64,000 nt of DNA from Paramoeba atlantica. Its lineage: Eukaryota; Discosea. The notes below the pieces were generated by a model that was given only the letters and a program-made list of their open reading frames with translations, was not told where the DNA came from and did not search any database. The stretch is taken from contig CDRNVI010000066.1 in the NCBI GenBank assembly GCA_977017575.1, positions 124,001-188,000 of the forward strand, read 5' to 3'. Shown here piece after piece: positions 10,001-19,900 of the stretch. Numbering within the stretch: position 1 is the stretch's first letter; every line of letters begins with the position of its first letter. The position numbers were made by a program, and so were the translations under genes.

Positions 10001-11098
10001 TGTAGACAACCAAACCGTGTTTTCTCCGCATTCTTTCACGGCCTCACTTTCATCGCCTGAAAATTCTGCATCAGACTCAGAAGAAAGGGTTTCCTTACAT
10101 AGAAGTTGTATTTTCCAATTCGCACACTGATCTTTACTAACCCGACGCAGAAAATCTTGAAACATGAGAATTTCTTGGTGACCAGGTAAAAAGACCAGCA
10201 CGGAATTCGTCCTTCCTTTATGCAAAGCTGCCCACTCCGCTATGACACGACATCCAATAGTGTAATCATCTTCAAGCAGGGTCGGTACTGTACGATTGAC
10301 GGACTTCAAAATGCGAAGTAATGGCGCCGAAACCCAGTCGAAGTGGCAGTTATCACTAAACGCGGTACGTACTATGAAACCAGATGGTATTGAAGAACTG
10401 CCCTCTGGCAATGAAAGATCCAAATTTAATATGGCGCTTGCGTTTAAAAAGTACCGCGTAGAGTAATATTCCGCATCCAGTGTTGCGGATATGAATATAA
10501 CTCTCCCATCATATTCTTGATTCTGAAGCCACATAGTCAACAGGTCAAAATCTAACGACCGTTCGTGGGCCTCGTCAAATATAATGTGGGTAGGAGAAAC
10601 AACAACACTTCTCATACCGTGCATGAAAAAATATCGAGCGGCGTAGCCCGTCGTTGCATAGATAACTTCAGAGTGCGCACTGTACTGGGCATCACTGGAC
10701 AGCGCAAGTCCCACTTTGTCTCCTATGGCGCTATCAAAGAGAACACTAGACTGTCCTGCAACATTTTGACAAGCAAGACGTGTGGGCTGTAGTACCCATA
10801 TCCGCTTTTTCCTGTTTTCTGATGAAGAAATCAAACTCTGCTCGGTAGCCAAGTAGTATGGAATAGCAGTGCTCTTTCCACAACCCGCCTTTCCTGTAAT
10901 TATGCTAATTCGATGCTCGGCTACATGGGCTCGAATTCTTTCCCTTAGGGGATGTATCTGTATTCTTGACAGCAGTTGTTCTCGATACTTGTTAGGTGGA
11001 CGCGAAGCTACAGGCATGGAGCATCGCAGACAAGGTGTAACGGAAAAGCTCTGTGATAAGCGTTCTCTTAACGGAGGTGTATAGTGGAAAACTCTCAT
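7088..11098 (-). CDS. Large DEAH-box RNA helicase with long divergent C-terminus
   Basis: A 1,336-residue protein. The helicase core is N-terminal: Walker A GKAGCGKST at about residues 69-77, TRLACQ motif Ia, DEAH at 175-178, SAT at 204-206, LVFLPGHQEI (motif IV region) at about 301-310, and QRRGRVGR (motif VI) at about 416-423. Motif V reads LSTELGETSLTL in place of the usual ATNIAETSLT, a variation at the start of the motif. Winged-helix-like and ratchet regions follow to about residue 620. The remaining 700 residues have no domain I recognise. Overall layout, an N-terminal core with a very long tail, recalls DHX29/DHX36/TDRD9-like proteins but none is matched well enough to name an orthologue. 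It is expected to remodel RNA or RNP in an ATP-dependent way. Start at ATG 11098. Confidence 0.8.
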   Translation of the reverse strand: MRVFHYTPPLRERLSQSFSVTPCLRCSMPVASRPPNKYREQLLSRIQIHPLRERIRAHVAEHRISIITGKAGCGKSTAIPYYLATEQSLISSSENRKKRIWVLQPTRLACQNVAGQSSVLFDSAIGDKVGLALSSDAQYSAHSEVIYATTGYAARYFFMHGMRSVVVSPTHIIFDEAHERSLDFDLLTMWLQNQEYDGRVIFISATLDAEYYSTRYFLNASAILNLDLSLPEGSSSIPSGFIVRTAFSDNCHFDWVSAPLLRILKSVNRTVPTLLEDDYTIGCRVIAEWAALHKGRTNSVLVFLPGHQEILMFQDFLRRVSKDQCANWKIQLLCKETLSSESDAEFSGDESEAVKECGENTVWLSTELGETSLTLANVGLVLDYGCHRVTQATGHCNGFAEKKLVLEWCSKSSILQRRGRVGRTQNGYVLHLFSEAFYCDLPDYGMAEHTRTSNRDIILQLVCMDPYWRRTSHLLKNCRLPPLALSSHAVQAALSDLKSSGIISVVISEKKNDEVDSIIQVSDIGMISHGLRLSIELSKLLHLSLRMGDPEIVVLALLTCALDTIATDIHDTPRNKNSQVRLYSKIGKTKERYLRGKAKIIGNCFSDNLLHVEIMRQWIRHQDPTFLKKYALSRVKILAIEQRLRHLLVRLCDVTRLHISSFDLLRKSILFPKRYPEAPSELYALLNLSSSALATFCTIYLCSLALNPHSILIGHSSYALRAVGNHQKIKSLLDVNDFDHNSAVCTYKTLGDITLQENELHALIVKRLPFCRETIVSKAGFFPKMKCFVVEFSSGAKHLETTHEKISCFKTKNFDASENKLVSQANDGVTYLNQLAVSRSLLFDTKTIKAEKIEKSLAKKSKLAQSLDLALNESNSMQVSLLQEQDKRLTVTGNTNVTDPETKCFTSAAAGNRTTTELEINKIEYLHQITWRSLSEANQTTISHRSLLGSVKKEKAPLEPILVFADKSVLLNNRKLVNSAHALPVSSTLIRLLAISCGGNISMLLNTSFSKARGVSITVGSRHVVLQLCLSSTEELAALMYQRKLYRENQNSEAIIQIMRNASRNLINCHHLKHIAQPYPGASKHRKMSESSINNDVFQWYDEASYTNCLSNIERSEYMKTGDIKHGDISEDKFVTVPDEMGASILHTLFDNITMQRAAEFLYTQFVPRLCCRILPGKASSQDTCTKMDLESTFVAHMKTIEEYLVNEFSRFYPLSSSESHISRNKRFSSDNRLKACESLFHYILDELQCTLYATDVPVKHAYEYADGQEDSLLCPEKSASARQSTDIDAHSKESSEATINNTGFTEYIVYCPVVLPSKIRLNLAKFQRSVLRYDI

Positions 11099-11464
11099 TC
11101 TACCGAGGCTACGGATTATTCTTCATTTACCACGCAGAAACATCGAAATGAATCATGTACTTGCACAAGATAAATAGATTTCAAGATTTAATGCATGCTT
11201 GCGTATAAAGAGATACAGGAAATTCTAACATTAAATAGCTGATTTCCCTAGACTAGGGGAAATTAGGCTATTTTAGCAGTAGCGAAAACTTTATATGCAC
11301 AACATAAACTCTGCTGGAAAAGATCGCTCAGAATGTCACGCCCAATGATGTTTCTGCCTGCGTGCCACAAAGATATGTCACTCAGGTGTTGACTATTACT
11401 CTAACGGTCTTGTGATTTACACAAGACTTTAATAGACTATTGCTGTGAAAAAAGGAAGTTTCTA
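11099..11464. other. Intergenic stretch, no gene seen
   Basis: AT-rich spacer between the helicase and the PAN-domain gene. The only structure noted is an imperfect palindrome, ATTTCCCTAGACTAGGGGAAAT, near 11241-11264, able to form a hairpin. No coding frame. Confidence 0.4.
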
Positions 11465-14400
11465 CTATCTAAATTTGCTGCGGAACTGATTTCGTTTGAT
11501 AACAAGCACTATAAATAGGGTCAATGCTATGGGCACCACAACATAAATCCAGGTAGGAAACTTATATTCCGCCGCGGGAGATGTTTCGAAACAAGATGAA
11601 CCCTTAGCAGTATGCTGATTAAGAGCGTATATGAGCTGGAGAGAATCATTCTGCCACCTCACACCCTCTATTTCTGAAATTTTGGAGTACACAAACCAAG
11701 GGGTTGCCTGATTGGCTCTCATAATGACATTGGTAGAATTTACAACAAGGTATGCATCATCTTCGCGCGGATGATGCGCAGACCACAATTCTGTAACCAC
11801 CCCTTCCGGGTCCCAGTAATAAACTGATAGCGTCAAAGAATTGTGCACAAATATGCACTTGTCGGAGTATACTGCTGTGTTAACGTACAGAACTTCTCCT
11901 GGCAACAGTCTGTCTTGAAAAAGGGTGATCGGCGTAGGTTGTTTTGCCAAGTACGGAGGTCTTTCATACTCATTGGATTTTCTCAGTCCAGTGTCCTTGA
12001 GGTGTTGTTGCCACACAGGGGTAATAAATGGAAGAGATCTATACAAAGCCAATGTAGCGTTTGGGTGCAACAACAAAAATTTTCCACTCTGAAGTGAATT
12101 TAATGAGGTGCCGTGATTCCCGCCTTGAACAATGATACAAGATTCCGAGGAACGAATGTAGAGATTTTCGTTGCCGCGAACCGAATATTTATTAGTGGAT
12201 AATTCGTTTATGCTGCACGATACTGATCCGCTGCGCATCGTAGCACCGTGCCGGAAAGAATTTCCTGCTTCAATGAGATCAACACTAGACCCTGCCCTCA
12301 TTTCTATGACAGGGCAACACCAATCGAACCGATGAAGAGTAATTCTATCATCCAGAACCTGGATTCGTATTTCGTCCCCCAATGCACATGAAGCACGCAG
12401 TATGGTTTCTGAGATTCGTTTCAAAATGAGAAAGCCATTATCAGCATACGAAACGCCGTAGACACCCTGATGCTCACAACTCTTGGAGTACTGCGAGAGT
12501 TGCAAACTAAGGTAGGCCGTACCTGCATCGAACAAGACTTGCACCTCGCATGAACAATACACGGAATTACAGCGCCCTATGTATCGTAAACCTTCTTCTG
12601 CGTATCCCTTTTCTAGTTGGCCGTTTTTCTGCTCTTTTGCGATAGACTCGCCCGTAGGCCTTAACTTTTCGGAACTCGGCAGCAATAGAGCAGACACATT
12701 TGGTGCATTAGTTTGACTGTTTTCATTGGTCCAATTTCCCCAGCATATCGTACGCGGTCTGATGAGTCGCGCAACGTAATTGTAAATAGGATGCAGCAAT
12801 ACATCATCCTGATGCAATGTACGAGATCCCGCTTTGACACTAATCCGACCGCCCACCACTACGTACATCTTGGCTTTCATCTCCGTTCTAGAACACTCTG
12901 CTGATGTATTGAGACGAAAAATATTCGCCACAGCTGCTGCTCCTGCAACCATAAGAGGCCCACCTATCCTATTGACCATCAGAGTCACTTGGGGTTGTAG
13001 CAGCATTACTACTACTCCCGTCACAATCGGACTCGGATTCGGCTTCACCCAAGGATAGACCATAAAGAGCCACTCATCGCTGATTGACTGCTTCTGAAGC
13101 ATGCAACGATGGGTTAATGTGCATTGTTGCAACCCAGGCAAATACCGAAATGCAACGCACGATCTACCGCGAGCATCGCATAATGCTGAACATTCTCGTA
13201 TTGTAAGGTCATTATAAGTTCTTCCTGCGTATTGCTCACATTTTTTCCCAATGCGATAGCTGTAATTTTCTGGCACAAGGTCGCCGTAAGATGCGGAAAG
13301 ACTCCTCACACCAGAATTGGAGCTATACTGAAGACCTGCTCGTATAGATCCAATATACCCAGCGGTAAAGCCAATATTTGCTTGTGTGTTTAGACGACTT
13401 AGAAATTTAAGATCGAGACGCAAACTGGGCATAATTTCGAAAGGAACACCACCTATGTCAATATACACAGGAACGAACTGCTGTTCTAAAAGTTTTTTGG
13501 TGAGGAATTTCTTATATACCTTGACATGAATTTTGGGTACTATACCTAAAAGCATTGTCGCTTCCAAGACAATTTCGAGATTTTTTACTTCATGCTCGAC
13601 AACCTCTAACTCGAAGCGCATGATGGGATGTATTTGAAAAAAGCACTCTATGCACAGCATTCGAGGAATCAATGGCTCATCCCAAAATATTTGAGACGGC
13701 AAAGGCACGTTCCACACGTTTGGGTTCGCAACATTCCGACTTTGTATATTGGCGAAAGGCATTATGCTTCTCGAAGGCATTATCATTTCCTGCAATGAGT
13801 CAAGTGCTGCGCGCGCCCGTGACATAACTTGGTCGAGCAAGCCAAATTCGGGATCGGAACTGCCGAATTCAGGAATATCTGATTCCTCTGCTGTCAGTGC
13901 CTCAAAGTGCAATGGTTTTCGTTCGAGTTTAGCTTTCCCCTTTCTCGAAAAGGGTACTTTAGGAGGATGGTGTGCGGAAATAATATCGGTGGAAAAGTGA
14001 ACCTTTGCGTCTCGAAACATCTCATGCGATTTCAAACCCACTCCTTCAAAATATACCCATGTAGTATTGAGTGGCAATACGCTCACAATTTTTAACAAAA
14101 TACCGAGTCCGGTGCCTTCGCATCTACACTTGCGGTTGGAGCTAAGAACGGTTCCTGGGGCAACGCAAAACAAAAACTCGTGCATAGATTGTGGGGTTTC
14201 AAATGCGGCAGTAATTCTTGTTGGGGTTGTACAAATCAAACGCGTGATGCCTTGTAGTTCGACATGTCGTTTTGTTGACCTAGTAACGTTGTAGCGTAGA
14301 TGTGCGTGAGAATTTGTTTTGCTGCAATTATGTGTAAACGAATGATGTAAAAAGCGTTCCTCCTCCGAATGAGCCTTATGAAATCCAGTCAGTCGCTCAA

Positions 14401-14506
14401 TTGGATGGATCGGATGAGAACCAAAGTTTTCATCTTGAGACTCAGCAGAAAAGACAACGACACGAATGAAACAAAAGATCAGTATGTATCTCATTTCTGT
14501 GTGCAT
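11465..14506 (-). CDS. Type I membrane surface protein with PAN/apple domain
   Basis: About 1,013 residues from the ATG at 14506 (or 14494). An acceptor-like tract ending TTTTGCCCAG lies at 14520-14521, just upstream, which rules out the more upstream GTG as start. The N-terminus MRYILIFCFIRVVVFS is a signal peptide. Near residues 430-495 a cysteine-patterned stretch with CSALCDARGRSCVAFRYLP and CTLTHRCML is a PAN/apple fold, a module for binding protein or sugar in secreted proteins. The rest of the ectodomain has many cysteines and N-glycosylation sequons but no domain I know. A transmembrane helix (IYVVVPIALTLFIVLVI) and a short basic tail KRNQFRSKFR close the protein. It is probably a cell-surface or flagellar/lysosomal receptor; ligand unknown. 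HAP2 was considered and not supported. Confidence 0.7.
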   Translation of the reverse strand: MHTEMRYILIFCFIRVVVFSAESQDENFGSHPIHPIERLTGFHKAHSEEERFLHHSFTHNCSKTNSHAHLRYNVTRSTKRHVELQGITRLICTTPTRITAAFETPQSMHEFLFCVAPGTVLSSNRKCRCEGTGLGILLKIVSVLPLNTTWVYFEGVGLKSHEMFRDAKVHFSTDIISAHHPPKVPFSRKGKAKLERKPLHFEALTAEESDIPEFGSSDPEFGLLDQVMSRARAALDSLQEMIMPSRSIMPFANIQSRNVANPNVWNVPLPSQIFWDEPLIPRMLCIECFFQIHPIMRFELEVVEHEVKNLEIVLEATMLLGIVPKIHVKVYKKFLTKKLLEQQFVPVYIDIGGVPFEIMPSLRLDLKFLSRLNTQANIGFTAGYIGSIRAGLQYSSNSGVRSLSASYGDLVPENYSYRIGKKCEQYAGRTYNDLTIRECSALCDARGRSCVAFRYLPGLQQCTLTHRCMLQKQSISDEWLFMVYPWVKPNPSPIVTGVVVMLLQPQVTLMVNRIGGPLMVAGAAAVANIFRLNTSAECSRTEMKAKMYVVVGGRISVKAGSRTLHQDDVLLHPIYNYVARLIRPRTICWGNWTNENSQTNAPNVSALLLPSSEKLRPTGESIAKEQKNGQLEKGYAEEGLRYIGRCNSVYCSCEVQVLFDAGTAYLSLQLSQYSKSCEHQGVYGVSYADNGFLILKRISETILRASCALGDEIRIQVLDDRITLHRFDWCCPVIEMRAGSSVDLIEAGNSFRHGATMRSGSVSCSINELSTNKYSVRGNENLYIRSSESCIIVQGGNHGTSLNSLQSGKFLLLHPNATLALYRSLPFITPVWQQHLKDTGLRKSNEYERPPYLAKQPTPITLFQDRLLPGEVLYVNTAVYSDKCIFVHNSLTLSVYYWDPEGVVTELWSAHHPREDDAYLVVNSTNVIMRANQATPWFVYSKISEIEGVRWQNDSLQLIYALNQHTAKGSSCFETSPAAEYKFPTWIYVVVPIALTLFIVLVIKRNQFRSKFR

Positions 14507-14874
14507 GAAGTTTGCATTCCTGGGCAAAAGCTCCACAAAAAAGTGGCAGTCGACACACTTCAGGCCTCAAATCTCTGTGAACCAGAGAACAAAGTTTGCC
14601 ACCGAATTGTGTACGATTGTAGCCTCTAACTTCAACTTTCGTGTGGTCAATAGCAATTTCTAAAAAAGTATGAACTAAAGGACTTTGTAATACAGTGTAG
14701 ATAAAGTTAGACATGCATTTAGTCAATAGACATAAAGGAATGTCGCTATATTTTTTCTGGAGCCCGTAATTTTGAGAACCTTCTTTAGCATTTGATAGAT
14801 GGTGACCTAAAATAATAAACGGTTGCAGTATGTGCTAGAAGTTGGTTAAGAAAAAAGGATCATTCACACATTCT
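14507..14874. other. Intergenic stretch, no gene seen
   Basis: Spacer holding the probable 5' leader of the PAN-domain gene (pyrimidine tract and AG at 14520-14521) and the 3' untranslated region of the next upstream gene. No coding frame is supported. Confidence 0.4.
14520..14545 (-). promoter_or_regulatory. Probable trans-splice acceptor for the PAN-domain gene
   Basis: On the minus strand a pyrimidine-rich tract ending in CCCAG lies 13 bases before the ATG at 14506. It falls downstream of the in-frame GTG, so it decides the start codon. Comparable sites precede several genes in the window. Confidence 0.5.
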
Positions 14875-16656
14875 TCATTTTATTTCACGGTTCTCATCGT
14901 CGTTTTTTTCTAACACACTACTGACGCCCCTCCCGTTTTCCTCCTCACGTTCATTGTACTCGTCTTCACCATCTTCATTTTCAAGCTCATCTAAGGGACG
15001 CAAATTGATGAGTGGATTGTCGGAAGAGGAGTCCAACACAAACCATTCAGGCCAAGCCTTTAGAAAATCTAGGAAAGTATCATATCCCTCTTCTTTAATG
15101 CCATTTCGCGTATCAACAGATATGCATTTGGCAAGATCATTTAGCGATATCCCAGGTTTTCCTTTCTCTGGAACATGTCCTGCAACAGCGCTGGCAAGGG
15201 GATCATCTTCCTCTCCGTCATATTCCGCATCATAATTTTCCGTGTCCTCTTCATCATCCCATACAGTTTCCTCATTCGCAGGCCTGGGCTGCAAATATTT
15301 TTTCTTTCTCTTGGGTGTTTCGGGTGCTATTGGCAATGAAGATACCTTTTCCGAAATTGACTCTGCAACAGGAGTTGAGGGGGGGAACTTTACTGTATAT
15401 TCTTCTCGTTTCTTTTTCGCTGGATCCTCATTTAAGCCAGGAACAGGTTTAGCACCCCTTGCAACCTTTATTGTGCTCAAACCTTCAGTATACACAAAGT
15501 GCTCCTTCCGCTTCTTTAGAAACTCGCGCAAGCCACCTTCTTCGAATGAAAGTTGGCGTCGAACTTTAGAATCAAGCTTCAATAATATTTCATCGTATTC
15601 CATTGCTTTTGAATCTTCTGGGAGTATTTTCCAAACTTCTTTTTGTATTGTATCTGCGCGAACTAGACAAAGACGTCTCGACATCGTCAAGGCTTCTCTA
15701 CCGGAATATATTTTTTTCGCAACCTCAACAAACCTATCTGCCGTAACCAATTCGAATGCACTGCAAGGTTCCGTGGGTATCATCAGCTGTTCTAATTCGT
15801 GACGCTTCCCCTCAAAGGAAGTCTCCAGGTCACTTTCCTTTTGTCTTTTGCATTCTGGATCCGTTATTTCCTCATCCGATACAAGGCTTCGAATTAAAAC
15901 AGAAAAACTGTCCTCATCTTCTCGGATAACCTCGAATAATCCTTCATACATGGAACATAACGTGGTGAGTGAGTAACCCCGAGCGACAACCTCCCGACGA
16001 AGCCCAATTGGCAGTCGCTCCATGGACTCCCCTTCGGATAATCCTGTCCGAGACGGGAGAGCGAGAGCAACCACCCCCATCAACTCTCTATCCTCCTGAA
16101 ACTCATGAAACATATGAGGGGTGAACCCATCCTCTGGTCTCTTCTTATCGATCCTACGTACCACGAGTGCGTTCTCGTCAATACAATGCGCCAATTCAAA
16201 AATCTCCGGATATTTCGTAAGAAAAATAAACCGACTGGTGCGCATGGCGAGAAACAAGTCCCCAGGGAGCTGTCGTGCAACCGCACGTAGGGGGACGTAA
16301 AAATGGGGAATGTACGGCAGCACACAGGAGCACAGCTCATCGTCGTCGGCTAACGTACGAGGCTGGTTACTTGCCATGAGCTCCGGATCAGGTGGATTGG
16401 AATCTAACCAAAATTTGCGGCAAACGCGATCTTCACGCACCACACAGTCGGATAAACTGTGGAGGATTTCGTTCAATATACCAGGGTTGACAATACTCCT
16501 GAGATGGGGAGCAAGGATGAATGATACGTGACTGACAGTCGACCAGCCTTCGGAAGGAACATATCTACGAATATCTCGCATTAGTGCAGATTCTTTGCCC
16601 ACGATGCGTTGATATAAGGGCAATTTAGCTCGAAACACACAACGAGAGTACCACAT
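14875..16656 (-). CDS. Repeat protein of the two-member family, probably mitochondrial (paralogue A)
   Basis: 593 residues from ATG 16656; the frame is open a few codons further upstream but only from a TTG. The N-terminus MWYSRCVFRAKLPLYQRIVGK is basic and hydrophobic, like a mitochondrial presequence. Units of about 60-75 residues share a pattern: a helix ending in Y-[IV]-P, then P-L-x-x-[VL], then L-P, a loop, and a strand ending V-V-R-R. Examples are RYVPSEGWSTVSHVSFILAP near the start, PYIPHFYVPLRAVARQLPGD near residue 110, and ISLNDLAKCISVDTRNG near the C-terminus. This looks like repeated small winged-helix units. The tail is strongly acidic. The same pattern occurs in the gene at 30506-32560. 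It recalls my memory of kinetoplastid mitochondrial mRNA-processing proteins (RESC/MRB1 subunits such as MRB8170/MRB4160), but I cannot confirm that; the function is unassigned. Confidence 0.6.
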   Translation of the reverse strand: MWYSRCVFRAKLPLYQRIVGKESALMRDIRRYVPSEGWSTVSHVSFILAPHLRSIVNPGILNEILHSLSDCVVREDRVCRKFWLDSNPPDPELMASNQPRTLADDDELCSCVLPYIPHFYVPLRAVARQLPGDLFLAMRTSRFIFLTKYPEIFELAHCIDENALVVRRIDKKRPEDGFTPHMFHEFQEDRELMGVVALALPSRTGLSEGESMERLPIGLRREVVARGYSLTTLCSMYEGLFEVIREDEDSFSVLIRSLVSDEEITDPECKRQKESDLETSFEGKRHELEQLMIPTEPCSAFELVTADRFVEVAKKIYSGREALTMSRRLCLVRADTIQKEVWKILPEDSKAMEYDEILLKLDSKVRRQLSFEEGGLREFLKKRKEHFVYTEGLSTIKVARGAKPVPGLNEDPAKKKREEYTVKFPPSTPVAESISEKVSSLPIAPETPKRKKKYLQPRPANEETVWDDEEDTENYDAEYDGEEDDPLASAVAGHVPEKGKPGISLNDLAKCISVDTRNGIKEEGYDTFLDFLKAWPEWFVLDSSSDNPLINLRPLDELENEDGEDEYNEREEENGRGVSSVLEKNDDENREIK

Positions 16657-16944
16657 TCGGTTCAAGGAGCTCTAGTTCTGCATAGAATTTGCATGCGTTC
16701 GTAATGCTTCGATGTTATTTAGAAATTCCTTGAAATAGTAGTTAAAATTTAACTGTCGATCAAAATAGGAAAAAGAGTGCGAATACAAAGACAAAACAGA
16801 ACATGTGAACAACTAATTATCTTGCGCATGGGTGAACACTGTTCAACACTGGGAGTGGTAGACATGATTTCCTTTTATGGCTGCATTTCAACAAACATTG
16901 TGCGTTTCGAATAAGTTATTGTTCGAATAAGTTACATGATTCAC

Positions 16945-19900
16945 TTACTCGGGAGTCGGAAAATTTGTTTCGTCCAATGCATTAGTGTCGGCAACATCAC
17001 ATGCTGTAGCCATTGATGAAGCGGCTGAGTACCTAGACGGGCTGGAATCATCATCTACACTTGTTGCACTCGTTTCCGCCCGGATATTTAACGCAGTATT
17101 TGTCGTATTATGTAACTGAGGTGTTAGTGCAAGTTCTGAAGCCACTTCTGTCGCGCTTACTAATACTATTGGCCGTTTTAAGGGAACTTTGCGTGTCCCA
17201 TCTTCAGGTGACAGACGAGTGTTCAAATTTACAGGGACTGGAGAAATAGACTCACGTGGGTTCTTCCTGGCAATTTGTTTACTATGCGCCACAGAGGCGC
17301 CATCGGCACGACTCGATGAGACCTGCACATGCTTCTCTGGCACTTGTTTTGAGGAGCTTACCGCGGGGCACGGAGTGACTCCCCCTTTCATTGCTACAGG
17401 TGATATAATTCGCTGTCCCGTTTCATAGTGAGGAGGTGCAGGAATTTTTCGCGCACTTGTTTTCGATGTATCACTTGAAACAGACTGAACAGAAAAGCGA
17501 GAAGGAGGCGTTATTAATGAAATCTCTCTCGCCGGTGTGAAAGTCTCACAGACTCGAGTACTGTTATCTCCAATGTTGCTCGAATGCCCGCTGGAGGCGA
17601 TGTGAGCGGGTGGAGTGCCACTTGTCGGAGCATACGAGGCGGTTAGATCAGCCCCAAGGCGAGAACGGGAATGGTTCGTTGAACTATCAATTGATTGCTG
17701 CGGAGCCATGATGAAAGAAAATCCTGCCGGTTGCGTGGCTATGTTATTTCGTGTAGGAGTTACGTCCTTAGCTATTGATAAATGAGCTTGTGTCGATTCA
17801 TATTTCCTCCCACTGGTCTGAGTTGAATCATCATCTGAGGCGTCGATGATTTGATTTTTTGGGAAAGGCCGAGCGCGGACAACGGTGACAGTCTGAGATC
17901 CTAAAAGTTCGAGTTCGGCCTCCGTTACGTCTGCATCGCAATCCTTTAACCACTTGGCGCGGAAGCCTCGGACAAGCTCAAGAAAGGGTCGCCCATATTT
18001 TTTCAGCTTGATTTTCCCAAATCCTTGAACATTGCCTATTTCTTCCACTGTTGGACCATGATCATTAAATATTAAGTCAGCAAGTTCATCCAGCGCAGGA
18101 TTGCTAAGAAGATTGTATTCACGAATATTTTCCTCCAGTGCAACGTCGCGCCGGAGGTCTGCAAGTTGGGCTCGCAGATTCTGTCTCAGCTGCTGCATCT
18201 GCTCCAAGTACAAAGTGTTTGAAGTGCTATTCCCCGCAGTAGTGTACTTGTTGAGTTCCGTTGCATTTTCGAAGTCTTTGGAAAGCTCTACGGGACGAAA
18301 TGACTTAGCGCGTGTCTCGAAATTCAACGTATTGGAACGGTCGTTCGAATCAGATACAAGAGGACGCTTGTTTTCTCGAGCTCCACGTTTCACACTAAGG
18401 CTTTCACCTGAGCCTGATGCAGGAACAGGTGGTACTTTTTTCTGTCCCCCCTTTCTTTGAGGTATCACACACTTTCGAGTAAATTCGACATTTCTTAATG
18501 CTGAAGCACCTAACTTGTGTATCGAATTTCCCGTTGAGCTAAGTGAAAGCAAAGTTGATACCACATCAAATCCTCCGGGGACTTTTTGTGCCAAAAGCTC
18601 TTCCGTAACGTACTCCCAAGTAACCAAGTTTTGGATAATTTGATCAATCCACTCAACTTTTTGGTCGGAACCCAATCCGAAAGCTTCTGTATTGTGGCGC
18701 CCTGATGCTTTAATATCCCGGATTTTCTTGGCATTCACTTTTCCTACGCCCGACTCAGTTCCTCGGTAAGCCGAAGTCAATTGCCGAGCAGTGCAATTTC
18801 CGAGAAGCCCCAATATGTGTATGAGCCGTGAAACGTGTGGTGCAACAGGCACGTGCTCCACCTTCCACCCTTCCTTCACTTTCGAGTCACAAACGTCACA
18901 TCTCAAGTTCTCGGTGTCTGTGAGGCAGAACCATGCGTCGTTCACAACTTCTCCGAAAAAATCAAGCTGTTGTTTGCGACGACAGACAGTGTCTTCTGTG
19001 ACGAAGGTTATCATGTGATGCAGTTGTTTTTGATAAAATTTAGCCATTGCAGATGTGGTGTTTGATATTGCTATTAGCCTTTCAAGTCTAGATTTACTGC
19101 TTGGTGAGTAAAATAAAATACAGTCGCTTGGCTTCATGTCTCTACCTGCCCTCCCGCTTTCTTGATAGAAACCCTCCATTGATTTCGGCATCATAGCGTG
19201 TATGACAAAGCGTACATCCGGTTTGTTTATCCCCATTCCAAACGCAATCGTAGCACAAATGACATGTATTTTTCCTCGGGTCCAATCTTCCTGGGCTGCT
19301 ACCTTGCCAGAGCTTGCTGCGTGATAGTGTCCGGCATTTATACCTTTGCTTCGCAGATCTTGGGCCATTTTCTCTGTATCCTTTTGCGATAAACAGTAGA
19401 CTATTCCACATTGCCCTTTGTACTTGCTTAAAATGAGAGAGGAAACATCATCTTCTTTCTTCGCCTTATGAATGATCTGATAGCGCAAATTTGGTCGATT
19501 AAAGCTTCCACGAAAAACTTTCGCATTAGGAATGTGTAGCAGCGTAAGAACATCTTCCAATACCATACTTGTCGCAGTAGCAGTCAACGCCATTAAAGGG
19601 CAGTTTGGGAACAAATCTTTCAACATGCCTAGCTTCTTGTAATCCGGACGAAAGTCATGTCCCCATTGCGAAATACAATGTGCCTCATCGATAACTATAC
19701 GATGTAGTTTTCCTTTCCGGTATAATGCCTGCAGTTTATTTATTAGATTGTCACTTCGACCAAACATTTCGGGTGTCGTGTAGACAAGAACATGATACGT
19801 GTGCTCTTCATCTTCGTATCCTCCACGCTCCCACTTTCCCCATTCCTCATAAATCTTCTTCTTCACCGTGTCTTTCGCTTGTCCCGTTAATGCGGCAGCG

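Noticed and set aside
11465-14536. HAP2/GCS1 gamete fusogen
   Set aside because: The size and topology fit, but the conserved HAP2 cysteine signature was not found and a PAN domain was.
15242-15802. Plus-strand open frame of 186 codons
   Set aside because: It lies antisense to the acidic, serine-rich part of the gene at 14875-16656 and shows only the complement's composition.
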